Source: Variovorax jilinensis | GTDB lineage: Bacteria; Pseudomonadota; Gammaproteobacteria; Burkholderiales; Burkholderiaceae_C | DNA length: 64,000 bases | NCBI RefSeq assembly: GCF_030316885.1 | Contig: NZ_JASZYQ010000013.1 | Span: forward strand, 17,769-81,768 | Direction: 5' to 3' | Part shown: in pieces, positions 16,768 to 24,632 of the stretch | Layout of the letters: every line of letters starts with the position of its first letter | How positions within the stretch are numbered: position 1 is the first letter of the stretch | Made by a program: the position numbers and the translations under genes | The notes under the pieces: generated by a model | The model's input: the letters and a program-made list of their open reading frames with translations, nothing else | Databases searched by the model: none | Told to the model about the DNA's origin: nothing

Positions 16768-18686
16768 AGGAGTCATCGCCGCGCCGGCTGCACAGCGGGC
16801 ACTTTGCGTTCATGCGCGCTTTGGCGCAGGGTCTTGACGAGCGCACCAGTTGGGAGCGATACCTGAGGTTGGAAGGAGAGCACAGCGATGCGCGGACGGT
16901 TCGACGCACCGTCGCCTGGATCCGCGACGCCTTTGCCGCCGCGGCTCGCCGCGAGCAGCGACCTGGCGTGGCTCGGCTCATCCTGCTGGATCCCGTTCAT
17001 TTCCCCGCGGCCGAGGAGGCGCGTCCGAGCCTGGCCGAATTCGCCGAGGCGCAGGGCCTGGCCGACTTTTCGGAGGATGAGCAGATCGAGGCATATGCGC
17101 AGGCCTATCCTTCGGTGCCAGGCCGAGGTGGAAGGACCGGTGGTGCGGGCGCCGTCGGCCAGTCCCGCAGGGCCCGAATCATCGAACGTCAGCTCGAAGC
17201 GCTGCACTGGCTCGAAGGACTGGTTGCACGGGACCCGCGCCCTGGCGACCCTGTAGCGGCGTGGCTCAATCCCGCGATGGCCACCCGTCTGGAACAGGCC
17301 GGCCTTCCCACCTTGTTCGAACTGGTCGCGCGAATCAACGGCGTTGGTGCGCGCTGGTGGACTGCGGTCCCGGGCATTGGCGAGGCCAAGGCGCGGCGAG
17401 TGCTGGAATGGCTGCGCACCAATGAGTCGGTCCTCGGTGGCCTGCGGGTGGGCCGCCATGCCGCCGTGCCGCGGATGCAGCTGAGGCCGGAGGACTTGGC
17501 AGGCGTGGTGTCGCCCGCCACCGCGCTGCTGCCGTTCGAAAAGTTCATCGTGCCGGGCCACCTCGATGGGAGGGCGGGATGTTTTCGGGGGCAGCCGGAT
17601 TCGGGAAGCATTCAAGCGGCGGATGATCGCTCGGCCATCACCCTCTGGCTGGCCGACAAGGCCAAGGGAGGGGGTGCCCGAACCAGCGTGCCGAAACGGG
17701 GTGGTAAGGGCGGCGAGGTCGCTACGATCCTGACCGCGACTCAGCGCGCCTACCGCAAGGAGGCTGAGCGTCTGCTGCTCTGGGCAGTGCTTGAGCGGCA
17801 ACGGGCCCTGTCGTCGCTCGGACCGGCGGATGCTGCCGCCTACGCAGCGTTCCTGCGCGCGCCACCGGCCAGCTGGTGCGGGCCGCGTCACCATCCCCGG
17901 TGGTCGCCGCTCTGGCGGCCCCTCGAGGGCCCCCTCAATGCCGGGACGTTGCGCCAAGCCCTCACTATCGTGCGCAGCCTGTTCGCCTTCCTGGTGACGC
18001 ACGACTACGTCACCGCCAACCCGTTCGCCGACCAGGTCATACCCCCGGCGGGTCCTTGCGTCGACACCGCGCGCAGCCTGAACGACGCGCAGTGGACGCT
18101 GGTGGAGTCTCGCTTGGAGGCCGACGGCGCTGGCGAGCCCGCACGCCGGCTGCGACGGGCGATACGCTGGCTCTATGCGACCGGCGCGCGAAAAATGGAA
18201 TTGGCGGCAGCCACATGTGGGGACCTTGAGCGCATCGCGCCGGGCGGGAAGCCGGATGCAGGCACTTGGTCGTGGGCGGTCCTAGGGCGGGGAGGGCGCC
18301 GCCGTCGCGTGCCTGTGCCAGCGGACCTGATCGAGGAATTAGAGGCGGAGCTCGGCCGCCAGGGTCATGAACCCCGGGTGGACGCGGAGAGCAACCGGCG
18401 CGTCCATTTGCTCTCCCGATTCCCATCTGCGGGGGCTCCGCCGTTGCCTTGGTCGACCTCCGGCTTACACCAGGCCGTGAAGACCTTCTTCGCGCGAACG
18501 GCCCAGGCGCTGGGACCCGACGCGGCCCGCGAACTCCGCATGGCCAGTGCGCACTGGCTTCGTCATACCCATGGCGCGCATGCGCTCCGGGGTTGGGGGG
18601 GCCCTCCGTTACCCGTTGAAATCCTGCAGGACCGCATGGGTCATGCCTCGATGACGACCACCGCGCTGTATCGCAGGGTAAAGTAA
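16764..18686 (+). CDS. Tyrosine recombinase with DUF3701-type N-terminal domain, 640 aa
   Basis: An integrase-type site-specific recombinase about twice the length of XerC/D. Residues about 1-260 form the extra domain seen in DUF3701-containing integrases ('GHFAFMRALAQGLDERTSWERYL', in pieces, and a helix-hairpin-helix-like 'INGVGARWWTAVPGIGEAKAR'). The SAM-like core-binding domain follows (about 315-430). The catalytic C-terminus holds 'YATGARKMELAA' (Arg I), 'HWLRHTHGAHAL' (HxxR) and 'LQDRMGHASMTTTALYRRVK' (second His and the Tyr nucleophile near the end). Start at 16764 by the ATGA overlap. Such recombinases sit beside parAB on large betaproteobacterial plasmids, where they may resolve multimers. 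Confidence 0.87.
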   Translation: MKESSPRRLHSGHFAFMRALAQGLDERTSWERYLRLEGEHSDARTVRRTVAWIRDAFAAAARREQRPGVARLILLDPVHFPAAEEARPSLAEFAEAQGLADFSEDEQIEAYAQAYPSVPGRGGRTGGAGAVGQSRRARIIERQLEALHWLEGLVARDPRPGDPVAAWLNPAMATRLEQAGLPTLFELVARINGVGARWWTAVPGIGEAKARRVLEWLRTNESVLGGLRVGRHAAVPRMQLRPEDLAGVVSPATALLPFEKFIVPGHLDGRAGCFRGQPDSGSIQAADDRSAITLWLADKAKGGGARTSVPKRGGKGGEVATILTATQRAYRKEAERLLLWAVLERQRALSSLGPADAAAYAAFLRAPPASWCGPRHHPRWSPLWRPLEGPLNAGTLRQALTIVRSLFAFLVTHDYVTANPFADQVIPPAGPCVDTARSLNDAQWTLVESRLEADGAGEPARRLRRAIRWLYATGARKMELAAATCGDLERIAPGGKPDAGTWSWAVLGRGGRRRRVPVPADLIEELEAELGRQGHEPRVDAESNRRVHLLSRFPSAGAPPLPWSTSGLHQAVKTFFARTAQALGPDAARELRMASAHWLRHTHGAHALRGWGGPPLPVEILQDRMGHASMTTTALYRRVK

Positions 18687-18774
18687 GCGCTCCCTTCGAG
18701 CGCGGCTAGGCATTGCCCCGGTAGGCGAAGGACTACCCCGAGATACGATTAGATGCTGCACTGCACCAAGCAGC

Positions 18775-18805
18775 CCATGGTAACCATGGCCCTTTGATCA
18801 AGGGC
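18775..18805 (+). promoter_or_regulatory. Two adjacent inverted repeats, one hiding the ribosome binding site
   Basis: CCATGGT (18775-18781) and ACCATGG (18783-18789) are a perfect palindrome with one central base. Next to it, GCCCTT (18789-18794) pairs with AAGGGC (18800-18805). The AAGGG at 18800-18804 is the only ribosome binding site for the gene starting at 18810, so the second stem would block it. Control of translation is inferred. Confidence 0.5.
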
Positions 18806-18809
18806 GACC

Positions 18810-19172
18810 ATGGCAAAAGATTTGAATGCCCTGCCTGCGCGCATGCGCGACGCACTTGAAGACCTCGTCGGTGAGGTGAGTTACGCCAGGCGACAAGATG
18901 ACCTCGGCCGGTTGGCGTCGGTTTGCTATTGTGAGGTGCGCCGCTGGGCACGCATTGCGGGCGAAGATGACTTAGCCGAACTGTCGTGTGCCCTGGTGTC
19001 GAACCAGCCTGCCCACGATCGCAAATCGTTGATACGGCAGATCGATAGACTTCTCTGCGAACTTGAGGAGGTCTGCCATCGAGCAGGCGTGGACGCCCAC
19101 TTCGTTGTACCGCGTTCGCAGGTGGCGCCGCTCGAACAACAGGCCGAAAGCAGCTGCGCGCGCAGTCAATGA
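18810..19172 (+). CDS. Hypothetical protein downstream of the recombinase, 120 aa
   Basis: I do not recognise a named family. The sequence is helical, with 'MRDALEDLVGEVSYARRQDD', a central 'LASVCYCEVRRWARIAGEDDLAEL' (in pieces) and 'SLIRQIDRLLCELEEVCHRAG'. No signal peptide or membrane helix; five cysteines, none in a metal-binding pattern. It lies 120 bases after the recombinase, in the same direction, so it may be part of the plasmid maintenance block. The leader has two inverted repeats, one covering the AAGGG ribosome binding site. Confidence 0.6.
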   Translation: MAKDLNALPARMRDALEDLVGEVSYARRQDDLGRLASVCYCEVRRWARIAGEDDLAELSCALVSNQPAHDRKSLIRQIDRLLCELEEVCHRAGVDAHFVVPRSQVAPLEQQAESSCARSQ

Positions 19173-20216
19173 CGCGTTAGCGGTCTTCTTCCAATAGCTC
19201 GCCTTCCGAGGAGAGCATGCCGCTCACATGCAACGCGGCATCTCGCCAGCGTCTTTTCATCGATGCGCGCCTCGCTTTCCTCGCCGTGCGAGCGGCCTCG
19301 GCAGGCGGTCTGCATGAAGTCGGTACCTGACTTGACTAGAAGGTGGCGCGGGGAGGGGTAGGGTAGGCGGAGCCGATGCGAAGGCGTTAGACCGCGAGTG
19401 CCGAAGGCCCGTTTGGCCTTGCCTAGACACGTCGGTTGTTGGACTTGCCTGCGCCGAGAGTCGATCTTTGACGCATCAACCCGCACAAGTTATGTAGTCA
19501 TAAAGTAGTACACAATAGGAAACAACCTTGTCACCGCGACCCGCCTGCTCCAGCGCTGCAGCATTGAAAATGGGGATTTGAAGCGGCATGAGGCCGACGC
19601 ATATGGTCAGAGCCTTGGAAGGTTGGATTACATGAATTGGCAGCACGAACCGGGCACCGCTCGGCATGACCGAGCGCCAGACCCCGCAGCGTGGCTGCAC
19701 GCCAAAGCGCGGCCGCAAGGGGGGCTTCACGAGAGCACCGTGCCGGTAAGCAACTGGTTTCGGCGCTTCATGCGGCAGCTTCGGCCGGCGCGGATGATCG
19801 TTCGTGGAAACGACGTCGTGGGCTGGACCGCTTGCTACGACGACGATGACAACGCGGTGTGGTCGCCGAAACAGGAAAACGCAGTCCGCGGCTGCAGGTT
19901 GCGCCGCCGGACGCAACCCGACGAACGCTGACTTCAATGCACAGAGTTCGGTAGACGCACTCGTTGAGCCGTCCAGGATCTTTCAAAGATCCTCGCATCC
20001 CGGCTCGATTTCATTGCGGGGCTGTACAAATTCCCCCTCTCGCATGGCCAATGCCACGAATCGCGCAGTGGACGAACTCAGCATCTGACGGATGCCGGCA
20101 GCGTGATCACCCCGCGTCCAGCGCGCTATCCTCCGGCGGGGCGAAAAGAGGCTTGTGGCACACCCCTTGCACGCCGTTGATTTCGCCACGGTGCAGAACA
20201 ATCCATGCTTGCGTAG
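19173..20216. other. 1-kb region with at most one doubtful gene
   Basis: A plus-strand frame at 19578-19931 (117 codons) contains a plausible stretch, 'WFRRFMRQLRPARMIVRGND' followed by 'VVGWTACYDDDDNAVW', but starts weakly and ends in an arginine-rich tail. The rest looks non-coding. AAGGCC and GGCCTT (about 19404-19420) form a short stem. The word CCTAGACACG occurs near 19429 and again near 20459 at the junction described below. Confidence 0.35.
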
Positions 20217-20438
20217 GTGCTCTTGAAAACTACCCCTGATGATGGCGGCGCTGGCGAACTGGCGCCTGCCTTAGCGAAGGAGCAAGAGGCGATGCGACTG
20301 GACGCCCTGGCAGACTTGCACGATCGGTTGCTAGCCAGCTGCAGAGACCAGATTCACTTCAGCGTCATGTGGCGGATCGCGAGCGTTTCGGTCCCCATGC
20401 TGCTCGCGATCTCAATTTGGATGGTGGTCTTCTTGTGA
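20217..20438 (+). CDS. Small predicted membrane protein, 73 aa
   Basis: The start is a GTG at 20217, or a TTG two codons later; neither has a strong ribosome binding site. The first 47 residues are soluble and helical ('MRLDALADLHDRLLASCRDQ'), and the last 24 form one transmembrane helix with a short arginine at its edge, 'MWRIASVSVPMLLAISIWMV'. No family recognised. Its end lies about 40 bases from the point where the neighbouring minus-strand regulator loses its homology, so this is the last gene of the plasmid-backbone side. Confidence 0.5.
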   Translation: MLLKTTPDDGGAGELAPALAKEQEAMRLDALADLHDRLLASCRDQIHFSVMWRIASVSVPMLLAISIWMVVFL

Positions 20439-21189
20439 CGGCGCCCCTGCCATCTCGACCTAGACACGGCCCGTTCGAAACCGCTTCGGCCACCTGTGCC
20501 ACGGCCGACACCACGTGCTCGCAGTTGTCGAGGACGAGCAACAGTTGCCGGCCGCGCAGGAAGGCCACCAGGTCCTGCACGCCGATGCCCGTCACGGCCG
20601 GCATGTGCAGCGCCGCGGCCAACGCGGACGGCACCGCGTCCGCACTGGTCAACGGCGAGAGGTCGACGAACACCACGCCATCGCGGTAGTGGTCGGCCAG
20701 TTGCGCCGCCACGCTCACGGCCAGCGTGGTCTTGCCAATGCCTCCCGGGCCCACGAGCGCCAGCAGCCGCGCCTGCGGCAACCTGGCAGCCAGCGACGCG
20801 ACCGCCTCGCCTTGCCCGACGACGCGCGTGCGCAACCGGGGCAGGGGGGTGGCGCCTTCAGCCAGCGGCTTCGACGTGGCCGGCCTGGGCGTCAGCCCCG
20901 GCAGTGCCAGGCCCCAGCCGCTGCCCGGCAGGTGCATGACGTAGCAGGAGGGGCCGCAGTGCCGGGCCAGCACCTCGTTGACGAACTCGACCTGCGCCGG
21001 GAGCGCGTCGTCGGCGGGTAGCGCATCGTCCGGCACGAACTCGCCCGGGCGCTGCATCAGCAGCCCGAGCAGGGTCACATCGCCGGCCGCGAGCGGCAGG
21101 CGGGTGTTGGAATGGAAGGCCTCTCCCCGGGCCAATTCCAGACGCAGCAAACCCCAGTTGAGCGTGGACATGAACGACACATCATCCAC
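20365..21189 (-). pseudogene. Truncated winged-helix/ATPase transcriptional regulator
   Basis: The reading frame holds only the N-terminal third of a large regulator of the winged-helix plus NB-ARC-like ATPase type (usually 900 aa or more). Residues 1-100 form an OmpR/PhoB-like winged domain ('LGLLMQRPGEFVPDDALP', 'VNEVLARHCG', 'SGWGLALPG'). Walker A is 'LLALVGPGGIGKTTLAVSVA' and Walker B 'RQLLLVLDNCEHVVSAVAQV' near residue 225. Homology stops after 'AEAV' at about 20485, and the frame ends in 35 unrelated residues before a stop at 20365. Sensor, TPR and effector parts are gone. The break marks a recombination junction. Its upstream neighbours are the Xre-like gene and wrbA. Confidence 0.75.
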
Positions 21190-21256
21190 ACAGGGCTGCG
21201 CTGGCTCAAGTTAAGTTGCGTTAATTCTGCGAACGCGTCCCTTATGGCGCCGGGTT

Positions 21257-21772
21257 TCAGCCCAGCGCAATGAAGCGATCGAGGCGAGCCGCGCCAATCG
21301 CGGCTTCCACGTCATGGCTGACCACCTGCACCGGCGTCCGGTTGCGCAGCGCAGCGTGCGGCTGGACGAACCAATGCGCCAGCTCCCACGCGTCGTCGAA
21401 CACGCCGCCCAGCTCGCCAACGACAGCGAGCGGGCCGGTGGCCACGTGCATGTCCTGGTCGAACTGGAAGAGGGGAAGCCAGAGCTTGCCGTTCCAGTCG
21501 AAGCTCACCAGGTCGCCGCGCGCCATGTGCCGGGCCAACGCAGGCAGCGTTCCGCTGGCGCTGCGGGCCAGCCGCCCTGCCAGCTCGCAGTCGGTGGCGA
21601 TGCCGCCGCTCGCCCGAAAGCCGGGGAGCATCGCAACGAAGGCCCAGTCGGGTGTCGTGCCCGGCACTGCCGTTGTTTCGGGGGGCAGTGCGCGCGAGGC
21701 GGCGCTGGACCGATAAGGCGCTTGCACCGGCCGCGACTGCACTTGCGCGTCCTTGTCCGTGGGCGACGACAT
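21257..21772 (-). CDS. Antitoxin-like protein with Xre/MbcA/ParS toxin-binding domain, 171 aa
   Basis: The C-terminal 60 residues match the MbcA/ParS/Xre pattern: 'PLFQFDQDMHVATGPLAVV' then 'WELAHWFVQPHAALRNRTP' and 'DVEAAIGAARLDRFIALG'. The N-terminus is Ser/Thr/Pro-rich, with a helical middle part ('GRLARSASGTLPALARHMAR') ending in 'DLVSFDWNGKLWLPLF', a short sheet typical of the family. No RES or other toxin gene is beside it, so it is an orphan. The ATG at 21772 directly follows the wrbA stop codon, with no gap, implying coupled translation. Function unknown; perhaps a relic antitoxin or a regulator of the redox cluster. Confidence 0.65.
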   Translation of the reverse strand: MSSPTDKDAQVQSRPVQAPYRSSAASRALPPETTAVPGTTPDWAFVAMLPGFRASGGIATDCELAGRLARSASGTLPALARHMARGDLVSFDWNGKLWLPLFQFDQDMHVATGPLAVVGELGGVFDDAWELAHWFVQPHAALRNRTPVQVVSHDVEAAIGAARLDRFIALG

Positions 21773-22372
21773 TCAGCCGTGGAGCTTCAGGCTGGTCTCG
21801 GCGACGCGCCGTCCCTGGTAGCGGGCGCCGTCCAGGTCGACCGCCACCGGCGCGCGCGCGCCGTCGCCGCCCGCAATCGTGCTGGCGCCGTAGGGCGAGC
21901 AGCCATGCGCTTGCTCGAGGCCCATCTGGCCGGAAAAGCCATAGTCGAGACCGACCACCACCATGCCGAAATGCAGCATGTTGGTGATGATGGAAAAGAG
22001 CGTCGTCTCCTGTCCGCCGTGCTGGGTGGCGGTCGACGTGAACGCCGCGCCGACCTTGCCGTGCAATGCGCCGCGCGCCCACAGTCCGCCGGCCTGGTCC
22101 AGGAAGCTGGCCATCTGCGAGCCCATGCGGCCAAAGCGCGTGCCGGTGCCAATGATGATGGCGTCGTAGTGCTCCAGTTCAGCCACGTTGGCAATGGGTG
22201 CCGTCTGGACGAGCTTGTAGTGGGCCGCTTTGGCGACTTCGAGCGGCACGAGTTCGGGCACGCGCTTGATGTCGACCGTGGCGCCGGCCGATCGAGCGCC
22301 TTCGGCGACGGCCTGGGCCAAGGTTTCGACGTGGCCATACGCGGAGTAGTAGAGAACCAGAACTTTGGACAT
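21773..22372 (-). CDS. wrbA: NAD(P)H:quinone oxidoreductase, WrbA type, 199 aa
   Basis: A flavodoxin-like FMN enzyme reducing quinones by two electrons, which avoids semiquinone radicals. The FMN phosphate loop is 'YYSAYGHVETLAQAVAEGA' (family S-x-[YT]-G-x-x-x) at about residues 7-25. 'YDAIIIGTGTRFGRMGSQMASFLDQ' (in pieces) and 'AAFTSTATQHGGQETTLFS' are WrbA hallmarks, and 'EQAHGCSPYGASTIAGGDG' is the conserved C-terminal signature. The start at 22372 ('MSKVLVLYY') has a GGAAG-type site upstream and matches the family; a longer frame adds 18 residues. Length is standard. It precedes the orphan antitoxin-like gene. Confidence 0.93.
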   Translation of the reverse strand: MSKVLVLYYSAYGHVETLAQAVAEGARSAGATVDIKRVPELVPLEVAKAAHYKLVQTAPIANVAELEHYDAIIIGTGTRFGRMGSQMASFLDQAGGLWARGALHGKVGAAFTSTATQHGGQETTLFSIITNMLHFGMVVVGLDYGFSGQMGLEQAHGCSPYGASTIAGGDGARAPVAVDLDGARYQGRRVAETSLKLHG

Positions 22373-22576
22373 GGAGGCTTCCTGTGGTGAAGCCTCGATG
22401 CTCCGGCGCCTGCCCGACGCTGTCATCCGCTAGTAGTCGTCATGCGGGTGCGCCCAAAGGCAGGGTCTTCTCTAGCCCAGTTGGGGGGGCGGCGTGAAAG
22501 CCGGGCGCAACGGAAAAATGGCATGCGCGCGTGCCTAGACCCACGACCTCATTGAAACAGGGTAAGCGGAGGGCCG

Positions 22577-24214
22577 TCAGGGCGGCCCGGCGTCGGCGGC
22601 TGGCTCCAGCGCCAGGTAATGGCGCACGAGGGGCCGGTCCGGGCCCATGTGATAGCGCCAGGCCTCGTACTGCACATCGGCTTGCGCCATCGACACGCGC
22701 TCATGCTGGCGCAGGTGTTCGGCCCAGGACTCCACGAGAAACCATTCGAGCAGGCGGTCTGGGTCGCTCGCGTCCTCGGTGATGCCCCAGGCATAGGCGC
22801 CGTCGCGGCGGCGTGCCAGCGATAGTCGCTGGATGGCTTGCCAGAATGCTGCCCGATCCTGCTTGCGCACGCGGTACTCGACCTGCACCATGACCGGACC
22901 GCGGTCGTTGTCCACGGGCTCTGCCAACAGCGGCTCGGGCCAGTGGCGTGATGGCTGGAGATCGGTGTCGCCGGCAGGCAGCCTGATGCGATGGAAGAGC
23001 GCGGCCACGACCACGAGCCCCACCGCGCCCATCAACAAGGCCAGCGGCACGCCGGTTTGTTGCGCGACCAGTCCCCAGATGACGCTGCCGGCCGCCAAGG
23101 CGCCATTGAAGACGGTGAGGTACACGGCAAGCCCGCGGCCGCGCACCCAGTTGGGCAGGATAGATTGCGCCACGCCGTTGAGCGTGGTGAGCGCGATGAT
23201 CCATCCGATGCCAAGCACTAGCAGCAGCACCACGGCCAGCCACTTCGCCGGTGCGAGGAACAAGGCGGCCATCACGCCCGCGGTGAGCAGCGAGGCGAGC
23301 AGCACCAGGCCGTCGGCGTCGAGACCTGCGCGCAGGCGCGGCATAGCCACCGCACCGGCGATCGCACCGGCGCCCACGGCGCCCAGCAAAACTCCGTAGA
23401 AGCTCGCTGAGCCGCCGAGCATCTGGCGCGCGACGAGCGGCAGCAGCGCCCACACGGAACTTGAGAACAAGAAGAACATCGCCGCACGCAAAAGCACCAC
23501 GTGTAGCTCGCGGCTCGCGCGCGTAAAGCGAATGCCGGCGCGGAAAGCGCCCAGGAAGTGCTCAGGGAGTGCGGCGTCGCCCGCCTGCGGTCTGCGCCAC
23601 CAGAGCAGCGCCGCAATCACGAACACATAGCTCAGCACGTCGACGCCATAGGTCAAGGCTGCGCCGAAGCTCGCGAGCAGCAGCCCGCCGGCCGCCGGGC
23701 CGATTGCGCGTGCGATGTTGATGCCGAGTGAGTTGAGCGCCACCGCGCTCTTGAGCTCGGCGCGCGGCACCAGTTCCGGCACTATCGACTGCCAGGTCGG
23801 CCCCATCAATGCCGCGCCGATGCCGCCCATGAATGTCAGCACCACCAGCGAGTTGACGCTGAGCGAGCCGGACTTCGCGAGCACGAGCAAGCACAGGCTC
23901 ACCAGCGCAAGAAAGACCTGGATCCCGATCAGGAAGCGCCGCCGGTCGAGGATGTCCGAAAGCACGCCAGCCGGGATGGCGAGCAGGAAGACGGGCAGCG
24001 TGGCCGCGGCTTGCACCAGCCCAACTGCGGCCGGGCTCGCCGACAGCTCGGTGACCATCCATGCGCTCGCGACATCTCGCATGAAGCTGCCTATGTTGCC
24101 CAGCACGGTGGCCGCCCACAACACCGCAAACACACGCTCGCGCAATGGCTCGAAACTGCCGCGGGGCGCCGACACGGCGGGTGTAACTGCAGGCTCAGGA
24201 CGCGAGGCATTCAT
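22577..24214 (-). CDS. MFS exporter with C-terminal ABM-like domain, 545 aa
   Basis: Residues about 20-415 form a 12-helix major facilitator of the EntS-like (MFS_3) type, with 'FAVLWAATVLGNIGSFMRD' at the start and 'GVLSDILDRRRFLIG' as the cytoplasmic loop 2-3 signature. After the last helix ('GLVVVAALFHRIRLPAGD') an extra soluble domain follows: 'VMVQVEYRVRKQDRAAFWQA', then 'YAWGITEDASDPDRLLEWFL' and 'AEHLRQHERVSMAQAD', which looks like a monooxygenase-like (ABM) ferredoxin-fold domain. Similar fusions are known in proteobacteria; the substrate is unknown. It overlaps the doxX-like gene by 4 bases (ATGA at 24211-24214). Confidence 0.87.
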   Translation of the reverse strand: MNASRPEPAVTPAVSAPRGSFEPLRERVFAVLWAATVLGNIGSFMRDVASAWMVTELSASPAAVGLVQAAATLPVFLLAIPAGVLSDILDRRRFLIGIQVFLALVSLCLLVLAKSGSLSVNSLVVLTFMGGIGAALMGPTWQSIVPELVPRAELKSAVALNSLGINIARAIGPAAGGLLLASFGAALTYGVDVLSYVFVIAALLWWRRPQAGDAALPEHFLGAFRAGIRFTRASRELHVVLLRAAMFFLFSSSVWALLPLVARQMLGGSASFYGVLLGAVGAGAIAGAVAMPRLRAGLDADGLVLLASLLTAGVMAALFLAPAKWLAVVLLLVLGIGWIIALTTLNGVAQSILPNWVRGRGLAVYLTVFNGALAAGSVIWGLVAQQTGVPLALLMGAVGLVVVAALFHRIRLPAGDTDLQPSRHWPEPLLAEPVDNDRGPVMVQVEYRVRKQDRAAFWQAIQRLSLARRRDGAYAWGITEDASDPDRLLEWFLVESWAEHLRQHERVSMAQADVQYEAWRYHMGPDRPLVRHYLALEPAADAGPP

Positions 24215-24630
24215 GGGCGTGCTGCATTATCACCTCCGTGCCGCAGGTCGTGCCATGCGACCAGCACGAATCCGCCGATGAGTCCCCAGTGTTCAAAGAA
24301 TGCATTCGCCGCCATGAAGCGTTCCGGCGGCGCCATCCCCCAGAAGCGATTGGCGACGAAGGTCGCGAACAGGGTGAAGCCGGCCAGGGCAAGTGCGCCC
24401 AGCCAGCGATGGAAGTCCGTAAGGATCATCAGAGATGCCCCCAGCTCGACCACGATGGTCGCGATCGCAATCAGCGCGGGCATCGGGATGCCGAAGTGCT
24501 GAAACTCCGCCAGAGCCCCGGCGAAGTCCGTGGCCTTGCTGATGCCGCCTTGAAGATACGCCGCGCACAGGCAGAGCAGCGCGAACCAGTGCACCGCCGC
24601 GGTGGTGAATGCCTTGCGCAGCGCGTTCAT
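24211..24630 (-). CDS. DoxX-family membrane protein, 139 aa
   Basis: A four-helix membrane protein of the DoxX/DoxD-like family. 'WFALLCLCAAYLQGGISKATDF' (in pieces) is the first helix with the family's G-x-x-K motif; 'MPALIAIATIVVELGASLMI', 'LGALALAGFTLFATFVANRF' and 'HWGLIGGFVLVAWHDLRHGG' follow. DoxX-like proteins are linked to redox stress or respiratory side chains, but most are uncharacterised. I start at the ATG at 24630; the longer frame adds an arginine-rich stretch. It overlaps the MFS start and follows the amidohydrolase by two bases, so these three genes form one transcript. Confidence 0.82.
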   Translation of the reverse strand: MNALRKAFTTAAVHWFALLCLCAAYLQGGISKATDFAGALAEFQHFGIPMPALIAIATIVVELGASLMILTDFHRWLGALALAGFTLFATFVANRFWGMAPPERFMAANAFFEHWGLIGGFVLVAWHDLRHGGDNAARP

Positions 24631-24632
24631 CC

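Noticed and set aside
19476..19937. Minus-strand frame of 153 codons
   Set aside because: Hydrophobic and proline-rich in an unnatural mix; no start signal; opposite frame is as good.
19429..20468. CCTAGACACG direct repeat as attachment sites
   Set aside because: A shared 10-mer in 64 kb can arise by chance, and no recombinase is tied to it; kept only as a note on the junction.
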